Source: Chroococcidiopsidaceae cyanobacterium CP_BM_RX_35
GTDB lineage: Bacteria; Cyanobacteriota; Cyanobacteriia; Cyanobacteriales; Chroococcidiopsidaceae
Direction of reading: 5' to 3'
Assembly (NCBI GenBank): GCA_019242465.1
Contig: JAFAVL010000282.1
Coordinates: 1-14,955, forward strand
DNA: 14,955 nucleotides
The notes under the pieces: model-generated
Seen by the model: only the letters and a program-made list of their open reading frames with translations
Databases searched by the model: none
What the model was told of the DNA's origin: nothing
Translations under genes and position numbers: made by a program
Part shown: positions 7,257 through 14,203 of the stretch, piece after piece
Layout of the letters: every line of letters begins with the position of its first letter
Numbering within the stretch: position 1 is the first letter of the stretch

Positions 7257-8107
7257 CAGACTCTACTCCTGAGAAAGCCCACTAAGTTGTACAGAAATGA
7301 CTGGTTAAGACTAGTGCCATTAGTTGATGCGACCGATTCTGGCATAATTTCTGCCATTGGTGGTGCTTTCCTGTTGGGTTGGGAGACAATGACAGGTACT
7401 TCTTCAACTAAGCCAACAACCATCATTCTGAAGGCGATCTGTTGAACTGCTTCCACTGATAGGTGTAGTTGTTTGGCAACCGCAACGATTGTTGCTGATT
7501 TATCAGCAAACTCCCAAACTTGCAACTCTTGAGCATTTAACTGTAAATGAGGTTTGCCTGCGCTCGCCTTAGTCAAACCGCAATTCGGGTCAGGCAGTTT
7601 TTGAGCAAATGGTGTCCAGTCTTGCAACACCCGCAATCCTAATAAAGTCGCTTCAGTTGCAAGCAAGCTTAACCCAGTCATTTCTGCCCTAGGTAGCGGA
7701 GCTTTAGGATCGAACTTGAACTGACCATTCGGCGAGCGAAACAAAGTACAGACTCGTTGTAGCACTTGAGCGTGGAATAGCAGCTTCAGTTGCTCTGGAG
7801 TTATCACTCCTTTGGCCTTCAAGTACAGGCCCAGTGGTTGCTCTCCTCCAGCCCAAGCACGTATTTGCTGTATGAGTTGAGGACTTAGCCAGCCTCGTTG
7901 TTGAATTAACGAGAGCAAGCCTTTTTGGTCTCGCTGGTTGGCTACTGCGACAATGCGTCCACCCTGTAGCCAGAGATAATGAACTGGAGCTTGCTTGCCA
8001 GCTTCTGGTTCAAACTGGAGCGAGAGTAGACCAGTTTTATAGCCTTGCTCAACGAATTGAAAAATTTCTGGTAAGGAGAATTCTGATAAGTATCCCGTGA
8101 GTATCAT
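7256..8107 (-). CDS. PATAN (DUF4388) domain protein
   Basis: The N-terminal region (1 to about 165) matches the PATAN domain first named from PatA: it opens MILTGYLSEFSLPEIFQFVE, followed by GLLSLQF, a WLQGGRIVAV strand pair, and an ALFR/FRSPNGQFKFDP-type motif (123-134). PATAN domains act as protein-interaction modules in cyanobacterial signalling, for instance in PATAN-receiver phototaxis regulators. There is no receiver domain here. Instead residues 186-238 (LNAQELQVWEFAD to VGLVEEV) resemble a winged helix, and the last 45 residues are probably disordered with a hydrophobic end. It lies 14 bp after the Roadblock gene and overlaps the GTPase gene by one base, so it likely acts as adaptor or effector in the same complex. 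Confidence 0.87.
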   Translation of the reverse strand: MILTGYLSEFSLPEIFQFVEQGYKTGLLSLQFEPEAGKQAPVHYLWLQGGRIVAVANQRDQKGLLSLIQQRGWLSPQLIQQIRAWAGGEQPLGLYLKAKGVITPEQLKLLFHAQVLQRVCTLFRSPNGQFKFDPKAPLPRAEMTGLSLLATEATLLGLRVLQDWTPFAQKLPDPNCGLTKASAGKPHLQLNAQELQVWEFADKSATIVAVAKQLHLSVEAVQQIAFRMMVVGLVEEVPVIVSQPNRKAPPMAEIMPESVASTNGTSLNQSFLYNLVGFLRSRV

Positions 8108-8121
8108 AAATTTGCTCTTTA

Positions 8122-8493
8122 CTAGCTGAGAGCTGCTTTCAATTCAGCTACCACTTTTTTAATTTCCAACATCGGCAGACCCTGCTTAGCCGCCTGACTT
8201 GCAAGGACTAGCAACACTGCCTCCTCGCCACAGCTAATCAGAATGCTGTAACCCTTATCCCCTTCCACGTAAATGCGGTCGAGTGTACCCCGACCCAGTT
8301 CTTGACCGATGCGCTCTCCCAACGACAGCATGGCAGCAGACATCGCTGAGGTCCGCTCCTCGTCCATATCCACTGGTAGACTGGAAGCTAATGGGAGACC
8401 GTCTGGTGAAACCAGAGCCGCTCCTTGGATATCACTCGTGGTGGAAACAAAATGCTGCAGAATGTTATCAATCTTGTTGCTAGTAAGAACCAT
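8122..8493 (-). CDS. Roadblock/LC7 domain protein (MglB-like)
   Basis: At 123 residues this is a single Roadblock/LC7 domain. It has the typical DIQGAALVSPDGLPLAS strand-turn-strand (21-37), a central helix (MSAAMLSLGERIGQEL), the ILISCGEEAVLLVLA strand pair, and a C-terminal helix. Such proteins form dimers and regulate Ras-like GTPases, with MglB acting on MglA as the model. It heads the minus-strand operon with the PATAN and GTPase genes, which fits that role. The start is supported by AAGGA (8501-8505) seven bases upstream. Whether it is an activating protein or a scaffold cannot be decided from sequence. Confidence 0.92.
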   Translation of the reverse strand: MVLTSNKIDNILQHFVSTTSDIQGAALVSPDGLPLASSLPVDMDEERTSAMSAAMLSLGERIGQELGRGTLDRIYVEGDKGYSILISCGEEAVLLVLASQAAKQGLPMLEIKKVVAELKAALS

Positions 8494-8791
8494 AGTGTTT
8501 TCCTTAGCCGTTAGGGGCTGTAGTGTGTAGCATTAGAGATGTCTTCATTAAGACAGTTAATACGACCAGACATCTGCATGAAAGCCCATGCTTTGCCCAG
8601 TTACATAACCGCTACACCAGGGGCAGGCACTCATCAGGGAATTTGTCCAGTTGGTTGAGATATTCAAATCTCCATTTGCCTTACCACTGCGATTGCAGCT
8701 TTAGGGTTGTGCAAGACCGCTATCAACTTGTTTGAGGAATGAAATTTGCTAGTCTTTTTTATAACAGTTAACAAATGTTGAAGATATTCGT

Positions 8792-8823
8792 AAGATCAAC
8801 GATCTTTTGAGCGGGGTTACCCC
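8792..8823. promoter_or_regulatory. Two adjacent dyad symmetries, candidate operators
   Basis: AAGATC-AAC-GATCTT (8792-8806) and GGGGT-T-ACCCC (8813-8823) are both perfect inverted repeats, six bases apart, in the middle of the divergent spacer. They may be regulator binding sites controlling either direction. Neither matches an operator I know. Confidence 0.4.
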
Positions 8824-8906
8824 AGCATTGTCAAAAACTCCGTGATCTCAACGTAGTCTAACTCTTGGCAAACTCTAAGAGCAGATTTCCCAGCCTCCGA
8901 GTTGCC

Positions 8907-8934
8907 TTGGAAGCACAAAGGATGTTTGTATATT
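8907..8934 (+). promoter_or_regulatory. Possible promoter for the response regulator
   Basis: TTGGAA (8907-8912) and TATATT (8929-8934) are spaced by 16 bp and point toward the response-regulator gene. This would give a leader of about 110 bases. The match is moderate and other sites are possible. Confidence 0.3.
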
Positions 8935-9049
8935 TATAGAGTTGGTGCTAGACATAAGAATATTACCTCAGTTACTTAAGAGACCTTCTCCGATTCAACT
9001 TGCTGCCCAAATGGCATAATGTTTGTTTAACTTCACTAGGGTTCGCTGC

Positions 9050-10066
9050 ATGATTCGTATCTTGCTGGTAGACGACCAGAGGGTCATCCGCGAAGGGCTG
9101 CAAGCTTTGCTAGAGCCAGAAGTAGATTTTCAGGTGGTGGGAAGCGCTAACGATGGACAAACAGCTATTGAGCAGGTAGAAGCTCTACAGCCTGATGTTG
9201 TACTGATCGATATCCAAATGCCACGGATGGATGGAGTAACCGCCACACGGATTATTACTCAGCGCTTTAGCGAAACTAAAGTCTTAGTTCTCAGCAGCTA
9301 TGATGATGAGGCATCCCTTGCTAATGCGTTAAGGGCAGGAGCGAAGGGCTATTTGCTGAAGGATACTCCTGCTACAGAACTGGCAGATGCAGTTCGGTCT
9401 GTGAATAAAGGATACGCTCAAATTGGACCAGGGCTGTTTGACAAAATTAATATTGGCTCGACTGCAGCAAATTTTACGGCATCAGACCAAGTTAACCCCA
9501 GATCGACAGCGCTGACACCTTTAGAGATGGAGGTCACACGTGCTCTTAAAACCTTCAATCCCCAGTTTCTGCCTGAAGTGGTTCGTCTGACTGTGGAGCT
9601 GGGAGCAGTAGCAAGAGTTTTGGCGCAAGTCGATTCCGAGCTTAAACACGATCTGACAAACCTACCTGTACTGTACTTAGTTGGTGCTTTATCAGCTCAT
9701 GCAGATGAAGAAAACAAGACGCTAGCTCTGTTTTATCTAAGATTGGGGTTCAAAGAGGGCATTAGACAGGGATTGTCCTGTGAGGAGCTTTTGTTGTTCT
9801 ATCAAGAGGCTGTGCGCCTAGAATCTGAAGAAGCCTTCGCTTGGTTGACGCAAGTTTACGGACCATGGGATAACGAGGCAGGTTTATCTTTCCTGCTCGA
9901 AGAGGCTGCTTGTGTGTTTGGCTCAGATTCAACACAATACCAAACGCTGCTGGCACTCAAGCAGGTTAGAGTCATGCGGACATTGGGTGAAGGCTGCGCT
10001 GCCTTGGGTTCAATGATTGAAGTCCTAAACCAGGTTAAGCAGTTCTGTCAGGTATTGGAGGTGTAA
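9050..10066 (+). CDS. Response regulator with unrecognised C-terminal output
   Basis: The start is set at ATG 9050, with AGGG at 9038-9041; an in-frame TTG at 9023 is less likely because MIRILLVDDQ begins at the ATG. The product is 338 residues. Residues 1-120 are a complete NarL-like receiver: acidic pair D8/D9, phosphoacceptor D54 (VLIDIQMPRMDG), S82/S83, and K104 in YLLKDTPA. A NarL regulator would next have a LuxR-type HTH; here the remaining 200 or so residues contain none. Instead there is a mostly helical region (about 155-335) with segments such as FLPEVVRLTVELG, ELLLFYQEAVRL and FLLEEAACVFG, ending in hydrophobic helices. This suggests a protein-protein output rather than DNA binding. 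It is followed by the coiled-coil membrane gene after 8 bp, probably one transcript. Confidence 0.88.
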   Translation: MIRILLVDDQRVIREGLQALLEPEVDFQVVGSANDGQTAIEQVEALQPDVVLIDIQMPRMDGVTATRIITQRFSETKVLVLSSYDDEASLANALRAGAKGYLLKDTPATELADAVRSVNKGYAQIGPGLFDKINIGSTAANFTASDQVNPRSTALTPLEMEVTRALKTFNPQFLPEVVRLTVELGAVARVLAQVDSELKHDLTNLPVLYLVGALSAHADEENKTLALFYLRLGFKEGIRQGLSCEELLLFYQEAVRLESEEAFAWLTQVYGPWDNEAGLSFLLEEAACVFGSDSTQYQTLLALKQVRVMRTLGEGCAALGSMIEVLNQVKQFCQVLEV

Positions 10067-10074
10067 AGATTATT

Positions 10075-10752
10075 ATGGCAAAGTCCTTAAGCGATCTAGA
10101 GCAGGTCGAGCAGGAACTGGCAGAACTCCGAAACCAGATGGCTCAGTCTTTTAGAGTTCTAGATGGGTTAGTTAAAGTTCAGACCCAGTTTGAGGACTTG
10201 GCGCAAACCTACCAGGGATTTAAGGCACACTTGAATGAAGTCCAGGTGACTCGAAAAGACGTAGCTCAAGTTCAGGCAGCTTTTAATCACCGTTTTGCAG
10301 AACTCGAAAAAGTTGTTGTGTCCAGGTGGGAAGAGGCCTGGAGTGAACTTCAGCATACCCAGAAGGAGCTGGGTACAACTGACCATAACCTTAGAGCTGA
10401 ACTAACTGAGCAAATCAGTGAACTCAAGGGAGAATTTCAAGCAAGTCTAACGGTTTTCCTAAACGAATGGGAAAGCTACAAGCAAGCAATGCGGGCTCCT
10501 ATAGATGAATTGGAAACTTTTATCAAAAAGCTGAATAATTCCAAATTTAGTGCGGAGCATTTTCAGAAGCAGACAAAGCTGGAAGCTGAGCAGAATCTGC
10601 TGAAAACTCAAATTAGCTCCACTCAGTCATCGCTACGTGACATGCAAAGAGAGTTGCGAACGATGCGTCGGCGACTGGTGATTGCAGTTTTAGTAGCAGG
10701 TTTAGTGCTGCCAAGCTTTACAGTGTTGCTGTTTGCTGCCTTCAGGCACTAA
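10075..10752 (+). CDS. Coiled-coil protein with C-terminal membrane anchor
   Basis: This 225-residue protein is not a recognised family. Residues 4-135 and 160-200 are Glu/Gln/Lys/Leu-rich with heptad-like spacing, indicating long coiled coils broken around 136-160 (MRAPIDELETFIKKLNNS). A basic patch MRRR (197-200) precedes one hydrophobic helix (LVIAVLVAGLVLPSFTVLLF, 201-220) and a five-residue tail, so it is probably tail-anchored with the coiled coil in the cytoplasm by the positive-inside rule. The gap to the response regulator is 8 bp and a GGAGG (10057-10061) lies in that gene's end, 13 bases from this ATG. It may be the membrane partner of the response regulator; that is inferred from gene order only. 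Confidence 0.8.
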   Translation: MAKSLSDLEQVEQELAELRNQMAQSFRVLDGLVKVQTQFEDLAQTYQGFKAHLNEVQVTRKDVAQVQAAFNHRFAELEKVVVSRWEEAWSELQHTQKELGTTDHNLRAELTEQISELKGEFQASLTVFLNEWESYKQAMRAPIDELETFIKKLNNSKFSAEHFQKQTKLEAEQNLLKTQISSTQSSLRDMQRELRTMRRRLVIAVLVAGLVLPSFTVLLFAAFRH

Positions 10753-10771
10753 ACAATGTCAATTCTCAGGT

Positions 10772-11596
10772 TTAATCGTTAAGCGAGAGAACAAGCTGGG
10801 GAGTTGGGATATGATGGTCTTCTCTAATCGGGACGACTGCGGTGCCAATCGCAAAAAACTCAATCACATGAGTCGCCCAGCCATATCTCCCCTCATGAAT
10901 CTGCACCCCTACAATCCCCTCAGCCTTTAAGTGAGTAGCTTCAGCTTGCATCCGCTCCATTGCCAACTCTCTGGCATCGTAGAGAGCTTGAGTGAAATTA
11001 GTCATTTCCACGTTTTGACCAATATTTCTAAACCACTGCCCCAAACCTTGGCGACCAACATGGTAAACGCAGTTGCCCATCACCAGACCCACGGGTCGAT
11101 AACCAGCCCGTAGCAGTGTCCAAAAATCTTGCCCTGATAGGTCACTGGTGAATGGTTTATTATCGATTGTCCTAAAGGCAATGTGCCGATTACGAGCCAC
11201 AACAGCCGTGCCAATCGCTACAAATTCTGCTAGGTTGGGTTCCCATTCCATGTGCTTAGCTGTGAGCCGCACTCCCACAATCCCATCAGCACCTAGGGCG
11301 TCGGCTTCTTCTTCCATACGACTCATAGCTAGTTCGCGGGCATGGTACATTGCCTGCGATAGCACTGTCATTTCTTGATTCTGGCTCCAGTTAGCCTGTT
11401 GAAAACCAATGTGGTAGATAGAGCAGCCGACAACCATACCCACAGGTTCAAAGCCAATCTCCTTCACTAACAAAAACTCATTGACAGATAGGTCGCTGGT
11501 GAATAAACGTCTTTGACCCTTTTGACCGCTCATTGCTTCCAATCGTTCGCGGGCATGAGCGGGGAGATCCCCAGGCATTGGTTGATTATTAGTCAT
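10772..11596 (-). CDS. Protein with two tandem YbjQ (DUF74) domains
   Basis: The start is set at the ATG at 11594-11596 because AAGGA (11605-11609) is 8 bases upstream; an ATG three codons earlier would overlap that site. The protein is 274 residues and contains an internal duplication: residues about 31-133 and 146-255 both run FTSDLS, a GY/GF-xPVG-hydrophobic-GxCxYH-xG segment, a helix with YHARELAMSRM or YDARELAMERM, then EGIVGV or DGIVGV and FxAIGTAVV. This matches YbjQ/DUF74, annotated as heavy-metal binding from its structure; single-domain members are about 105 residues and assemble as pentamers. Each half keeps one Cys and His in the GCSIYHIG/GNCVYHVG motif. No signal peptide is seen. 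It converges on the coiled-coil gene with 19 bp between stops. Biological role unknown. Confidence 0.85.
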   Translation of the reverse strand: MTNNQPMPGDLPAHARERLEAMSGQKGQRRLFTSDLSVNEFLLVKEIGFEPVGMVVGCSIYHIGFQQANWSQNQEMTVLSQAMYHARELAMSRMEEEADALGADGIVGVRLTAKHMEWEPNLAEFVAIGTAVVARNRHIAFRTIDNKPFTSDLSGQDFWTLLRAGYRPVGLVMGNCVYHVGRQGLGQWFRNIGQNVEMTNFTQALYDARELAMERMQAEATHLKAEGIVGVQIHEGRYGWATHVIEFFAIGTAVVPIREDHHIPTPQLVLSLND

Positions 11597-11949
11597 TGCT
11601 TTCATCCTTTAAACAAGTTTTTGTTAGATACTCTTGTACTCATGACTACGCACGAAGCTGCCCAGGTTCCAGCTTTGTTTGATATTCATATATCAGTAAA
11701 TTCTACTTCAAGTCTTTACACTATTTCAGTATTTTCAACAACCTAGAAAAAGAAATAAATGCATTACATTTGATTTATCTTCTCAATATTTGTTCTCCAA
11801 TAACTGCCCCTGTTGTGTTTCAAAAAAATAATGCTCATCTATACTCGCGTTGCTATTAAGAAAAGCAACATTCTTACAGGACACCTATAAGAAATAAGAG
11901 TACGTCTCATTACTGTGCTGAGTTTTGCCACATCAAAGAAATAATTACC
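11597..11949. other. AT-rich divergent intergenic region
   Basis: This 353-bp region separates the YbjQ gene (minus) from the short coiled-coil gene (plus). A TATAAG at 11886-11891 could be a -10 for the plus-strand gene but has no good -35. A plus-strand frame at 11513-11746 is mostly antisense to the YbjQ gene and is not accepted. Nothing else is evident. Confidence 0.35.
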
Positions 11950-12429
11950 ATGTGCTTATCTGACAATTCAACTATTACCTTGACTCACAATACCATCGTT
12001 CAAAGTCCAACGGTCGTAGTGATGTTTGGCTCAACTTTCCAAAGCAGAAAAGAGACTGAACAGGCAGCTATCGATGCCTGGGAGTCTCATCTTAATAACA
12101 TTGGCGACGAAATTACTGAGGTGCTAGCCACCAAAACAATTACTCAACAAGAATATAAGAAAGTACAAGCAGAAGTAGACGTTTGGTCAAAGCGGATTGA
12201 AATGGTAGCATCGAACAACTTCTGTAAGAATACAGTACGTCAAGCACTACTGCATCAAATGACCTGTAGGGATAAATTGCATCAGCTGAAAGTTTTAATC
12301 GAGCAGTCTAATGTCCGGCTCAGTATGCTTGAAAGTCAACAGATGATGTGGGAGAATCAACGCTCCTTATGTCCACACTCATATCTTGCAGCAGTAGGTG
12401 AAGTACTCCCAGCACCAAACTACGTTTGA
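11950..12429 (+). CDS. Short coiled-coil protein, weakly PspA-like
   Basis: This 159-residue protein is soluble and mostly helical between 32 and 137. The stretch DVWSKRIEMVASNNF and the following VRQALLHQMTCRDKLHQL recall the PspA/IM30 pattern of W-x-x-R-A-x-x-A then AREAL-x-RK, after which comes another helix. True PspA/IM30 proteins are about 220-260 residues with an amphipathic N-terminal helix, which is missing here, so this would be a short relative or a chance resemblance. The first 25 residues are Thr/Ser/Val-rich; the ATG at codon 25 is an alternative start, and neither start has a good ribosome binding site. The tail (138-159) has CPHSYLAAVG and is probably unstructured. No partner is obvious from the neighbours. 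Confidence 0.65.
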   Translation: MCLSDNSTITLTHNTIVQSPTVVVMFGSTFQSRKETEQAAIDAWESHLNNIGDEITEVLATKTITQQEYKKVQAEVDVWSKRIEMVASNNFCKNTVRQALLHQMTCRDKLHQLKVLIEQSNVRLSMLESQQMMWENQRSLCPHSYLAAVGEVLPAPNYV

Positions 12430-12439
12430 TATGGGCTTC

Positions 12440-12640
12440 TCATATCACTATGAGATATTCCTTGATCGGCACTAAACTCGGGCACAAAACCCCGACAGTA
12501 CACCCCAAACGTTGTTTGGTGGTCGGCTTCTCGCGGTTGATGCTAACGAAAAATGCTTGAAGCAGAAAGTCGCCATCGCTGATTAACTGACTTGGCACGC
12601 CACTGCCCGAAGCGGCAAAACAAAATCTGAGCTGTACCAT
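12440..12640. repeat. Structured spacer with strong hairpin, possible interspersed repeat
   Basis: The region between the coiled-coil gene and the malic enzyme has GC-richer, gene-like composition but no credible gene. It contains a 35-base hairpin at 12492-12526: outer stem CCGAC/GTCGG and inner stem CACC(CC)AAAC/GTTTGGTG around a GTT loop. A minus-strand frame spans the whole block (12640 to 12440, with SINREKPTTKQRLGC), which is what a repeated element or decayed gene can give. Repeat status needs a genome-wide search. No T-run follows the hairpin. Confidence 0.4.
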
Positions 12641-12699
12641 ACCAATTTACCTAGAAATATGTGGCAAGTTAATGAGGTATTGGTACGGGCATAACTTGA

Positions 12700-14088
12700 A
12701 TGGTAGAACTAACTCCTAACTCCAGCTTTAGTTTGACGCTCCGCTTGCAAATCCCTAACCGCGTGGGAATGTTGGCTAGCGTGACGCAGGCGATCGCGAC
12801 AAATGGTGGTAATCTTGGTCAGATTGATTTAATCGAACAAACTCGTCAGATTTCCACTCGTGATATCACGGTTGATGCCGCCAGCACCGAACACGCTGAG
12901 AAAATTGTCCAAGCGGTTAAGGCATTACCAAATATCAAGTTGATTGATGTTTACGATCGGACCTTCAACTTACATCGCGGCGGCAAAATCAGTATTGCCA
13001 GTAGAATTCCGCTCAGGAGTGTTGCCGATCTAGCTATGGCATATACACCAGGAGTTGGTCGGATCTGTACCGCGATCGCCCAAGATCCAGAACAGGTCTA
13101 CAACTTGACTATCAAACAAAATACTGTGGCTATCGTTACTGATGGCAGTGCTGTCTTGGGTTTGGGTAATCTGGGTCCATCTGCCGCCCTGCCAGTGATG
13201 GAGGGCAAAACCATGCTCTTCAAGGAATTTGCTGGCATCGATGCATTTCCGATCTGCCTTACGTCTCAAGACACTAACACCATCGTCGAAACAGTTAAAC
13301 AAATTGCTCCAGTCTTTGGAGGTGTGAACCTAGAAGATATTGCCGCGCCTCGTTGCTTCGAGATTGAGAGCCAACTACAGCAGTTAGACATCCCGGTGTT
13401 TCATGACGATCAGCACGGTACGGCAATTGTCACCCTGGCAGCATTGATGAATGCCCTCAAGCTAGTGAATAAATCAATGGAGCAAATCCGCATTGTCATT
13501 AACGGTGCTGGAGCAGCTGGGGTAGCGATCGGCAGATTGCTGCGTAAAGCTGGAGCAGAAACCATCTGGATGTGTGACTCTAAGGGCATTCTTTCAACTC
13601 AGCGCTCTGACCTGAACGAACAAAAGCGGGAATTTGCCGTTACCCAGATGGGCTCTCTAGCTGGTGCTTTGGTTGGAGCAGATGTGTTTGTTGGCGTCAG
13701 CGTACCCGGCGTGCTAACCCCTGAGATGGTGAGAGCCATGGCAAAAGACCCAATTATCTTTGCCATGGCAAATCCTGTTCCAGAAATTCAGCCAGAACTA
13801 GTGACTGAAGATGTTGCCGTGATGGCAACTGGTCGTAGCGACTACCCCAATCAGATCAACAATGTCTTAGCCTTCCCTGGTGTATTTCGTGGGGCTTTAG
13901 ATTGCCGGGCAACCACGATTACCACCACTATGTACCTAGAAGCTGCTGGAGCGATCGCCTCATTGGTCAAACCCTCAGACCTCAACCGCGAATATATCAT
14001 TCCTTCTGTTTTTGATAAGCGCGTCGCTACTGTCGTCGCTACAGCTGTACAACGAGCCGCTCGTGAAGCAGGAGTTGCCCAGAGATGA
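12700..14088 (+). CDS. me: Malic enzyme with N-terminal ACT domain
   Basis: This 462-residue enzyme catalyses oxidative decarboxylation of malate to pyruvate and CO2 with NAD(P)+ reduction, linking the C4 acid pool to pyruvate. Length and layout match the single malic enzyme of Synechocystis (Slr0721). Residues 9-86 are an ACT domain (LTLRLQIPNRVGMLASV), implying allosteric control by a small ligand. The catalytic domain shows Y115 (AYTPGVG), K170/K175 (EGKTMLFKEFAGIDAFP), the metal ligands E212-D213 and D236/D237 (FHDDQHGTAIV), and the Rossmann loop NGAGAAGVAIG (268-278), with D293 after the second strand. The C-terminal FAMANPVPE (354-362) and NNVLAFPGVFRGALD (387-401) motifs are intact. 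NAD versus NADP preference cannot be settled from sequence. Three HIP1 sites lie within the gene. The ribosome binding site is weak. A terminator hairpin starts just after the stop. Confidence 0.95.
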   Translation: MVELTPNSSFSLTLRLQIPNRVGMLASVTQAIATNGGNLGQIDLIEQTRQISTRDITVDAASTEHAEKIVQAVKALPNIKLIDVYDRTFNLHRGGKISIASRIPLRSVADLAMAYTPGVGRICTAIAQDPEQVYNLTIKQNTVAIVTDGSAVLGLGNLGPSAALPVMEGKTMLFKEFAGIDAFPICLTSQDTNTIVETVKQIAPVFGGVNLEDIAAPRCFEIESQLQQLDIPVFHDDQHGTAIVTLAALMNALKLVNKSMEQIRIVINGAGAAGVAIGRLLRKAGAETIWMCDSKGILSTQRSDLNEQKREFAVTQMGSLAGALVGADVFVGVSVPGVLTPEMVRAMAKDPIIFAMANPVPEIQPELVTEDVAVMATGRSDYPNQINNVLAFPGVFRGALDCRATTITTTMYLEAAGAIASLVKPSDLNREYIIPSVFDKRVATVVATAVQRAAREAGVAQR

Positions 14089-14117
14089 AGAGGGCAGGGG
14101 AGCTTCCCCTGCTCTCT
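14089..14117 (+). terminator. Hairpin terminator after the malic enzyme
   Basis: Starting one base after the TGA, AGAGG-GCAGGGGA and TCCCCTGC-TCTCT form a 13-bp stem with one G-U pair around a GCT loop. There is no following T-run, as is frequent in cyanobacteria. The arms belong to the same GCAGGGG/CCCCTGC family as the elements near 5299-5522. Confidence 0.7.
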
Positions 14118-14203
14118 CCTTCAGTTAAGCCCAAAGATATAAGTTGACGTCGCGGCAAAATGGGAACAATGAGGAGAATAAATATTACGTCTTAGTCCTT
14201 CTT

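Larger units (their letters stand above)
8494..9049. other. Divergent intergenic region of the two signalling units
   Basis: About 555 bp separates the Roadblock operon (minus) from the response-regulator pair (plus), so both promoters should lie here. No convincing gene is present; small open frames near 8523-8735 have no recognisable protein. Two compact dyads at 8792-8823 and one candidate plus-strand promoter at 8907-8934 are listed separately. Confidence 0.5.

Noticed and set aside
8283..8735. Plus-strand frames antisense to the Roadblock gene and in the following spacer
   Set aside because: The first part is the shadow of a well-supported Roadblock gene, the rest has no protein-like pattern or ribosome binding site.
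9023..9049. TTG start nine codons upstream for the response regulator
   Set aside because: The ATG at 9050 has an AGGG eight bases before it and gives the standard receiver beginning MIRILLVDDQ.
12440..12640. Minus-strand 66-codon frame as a protein gene
   Set aside because: No known domain or ribosome binding site, and it spans a strong hairpin; kept only as a possible repeat or decayed gene.
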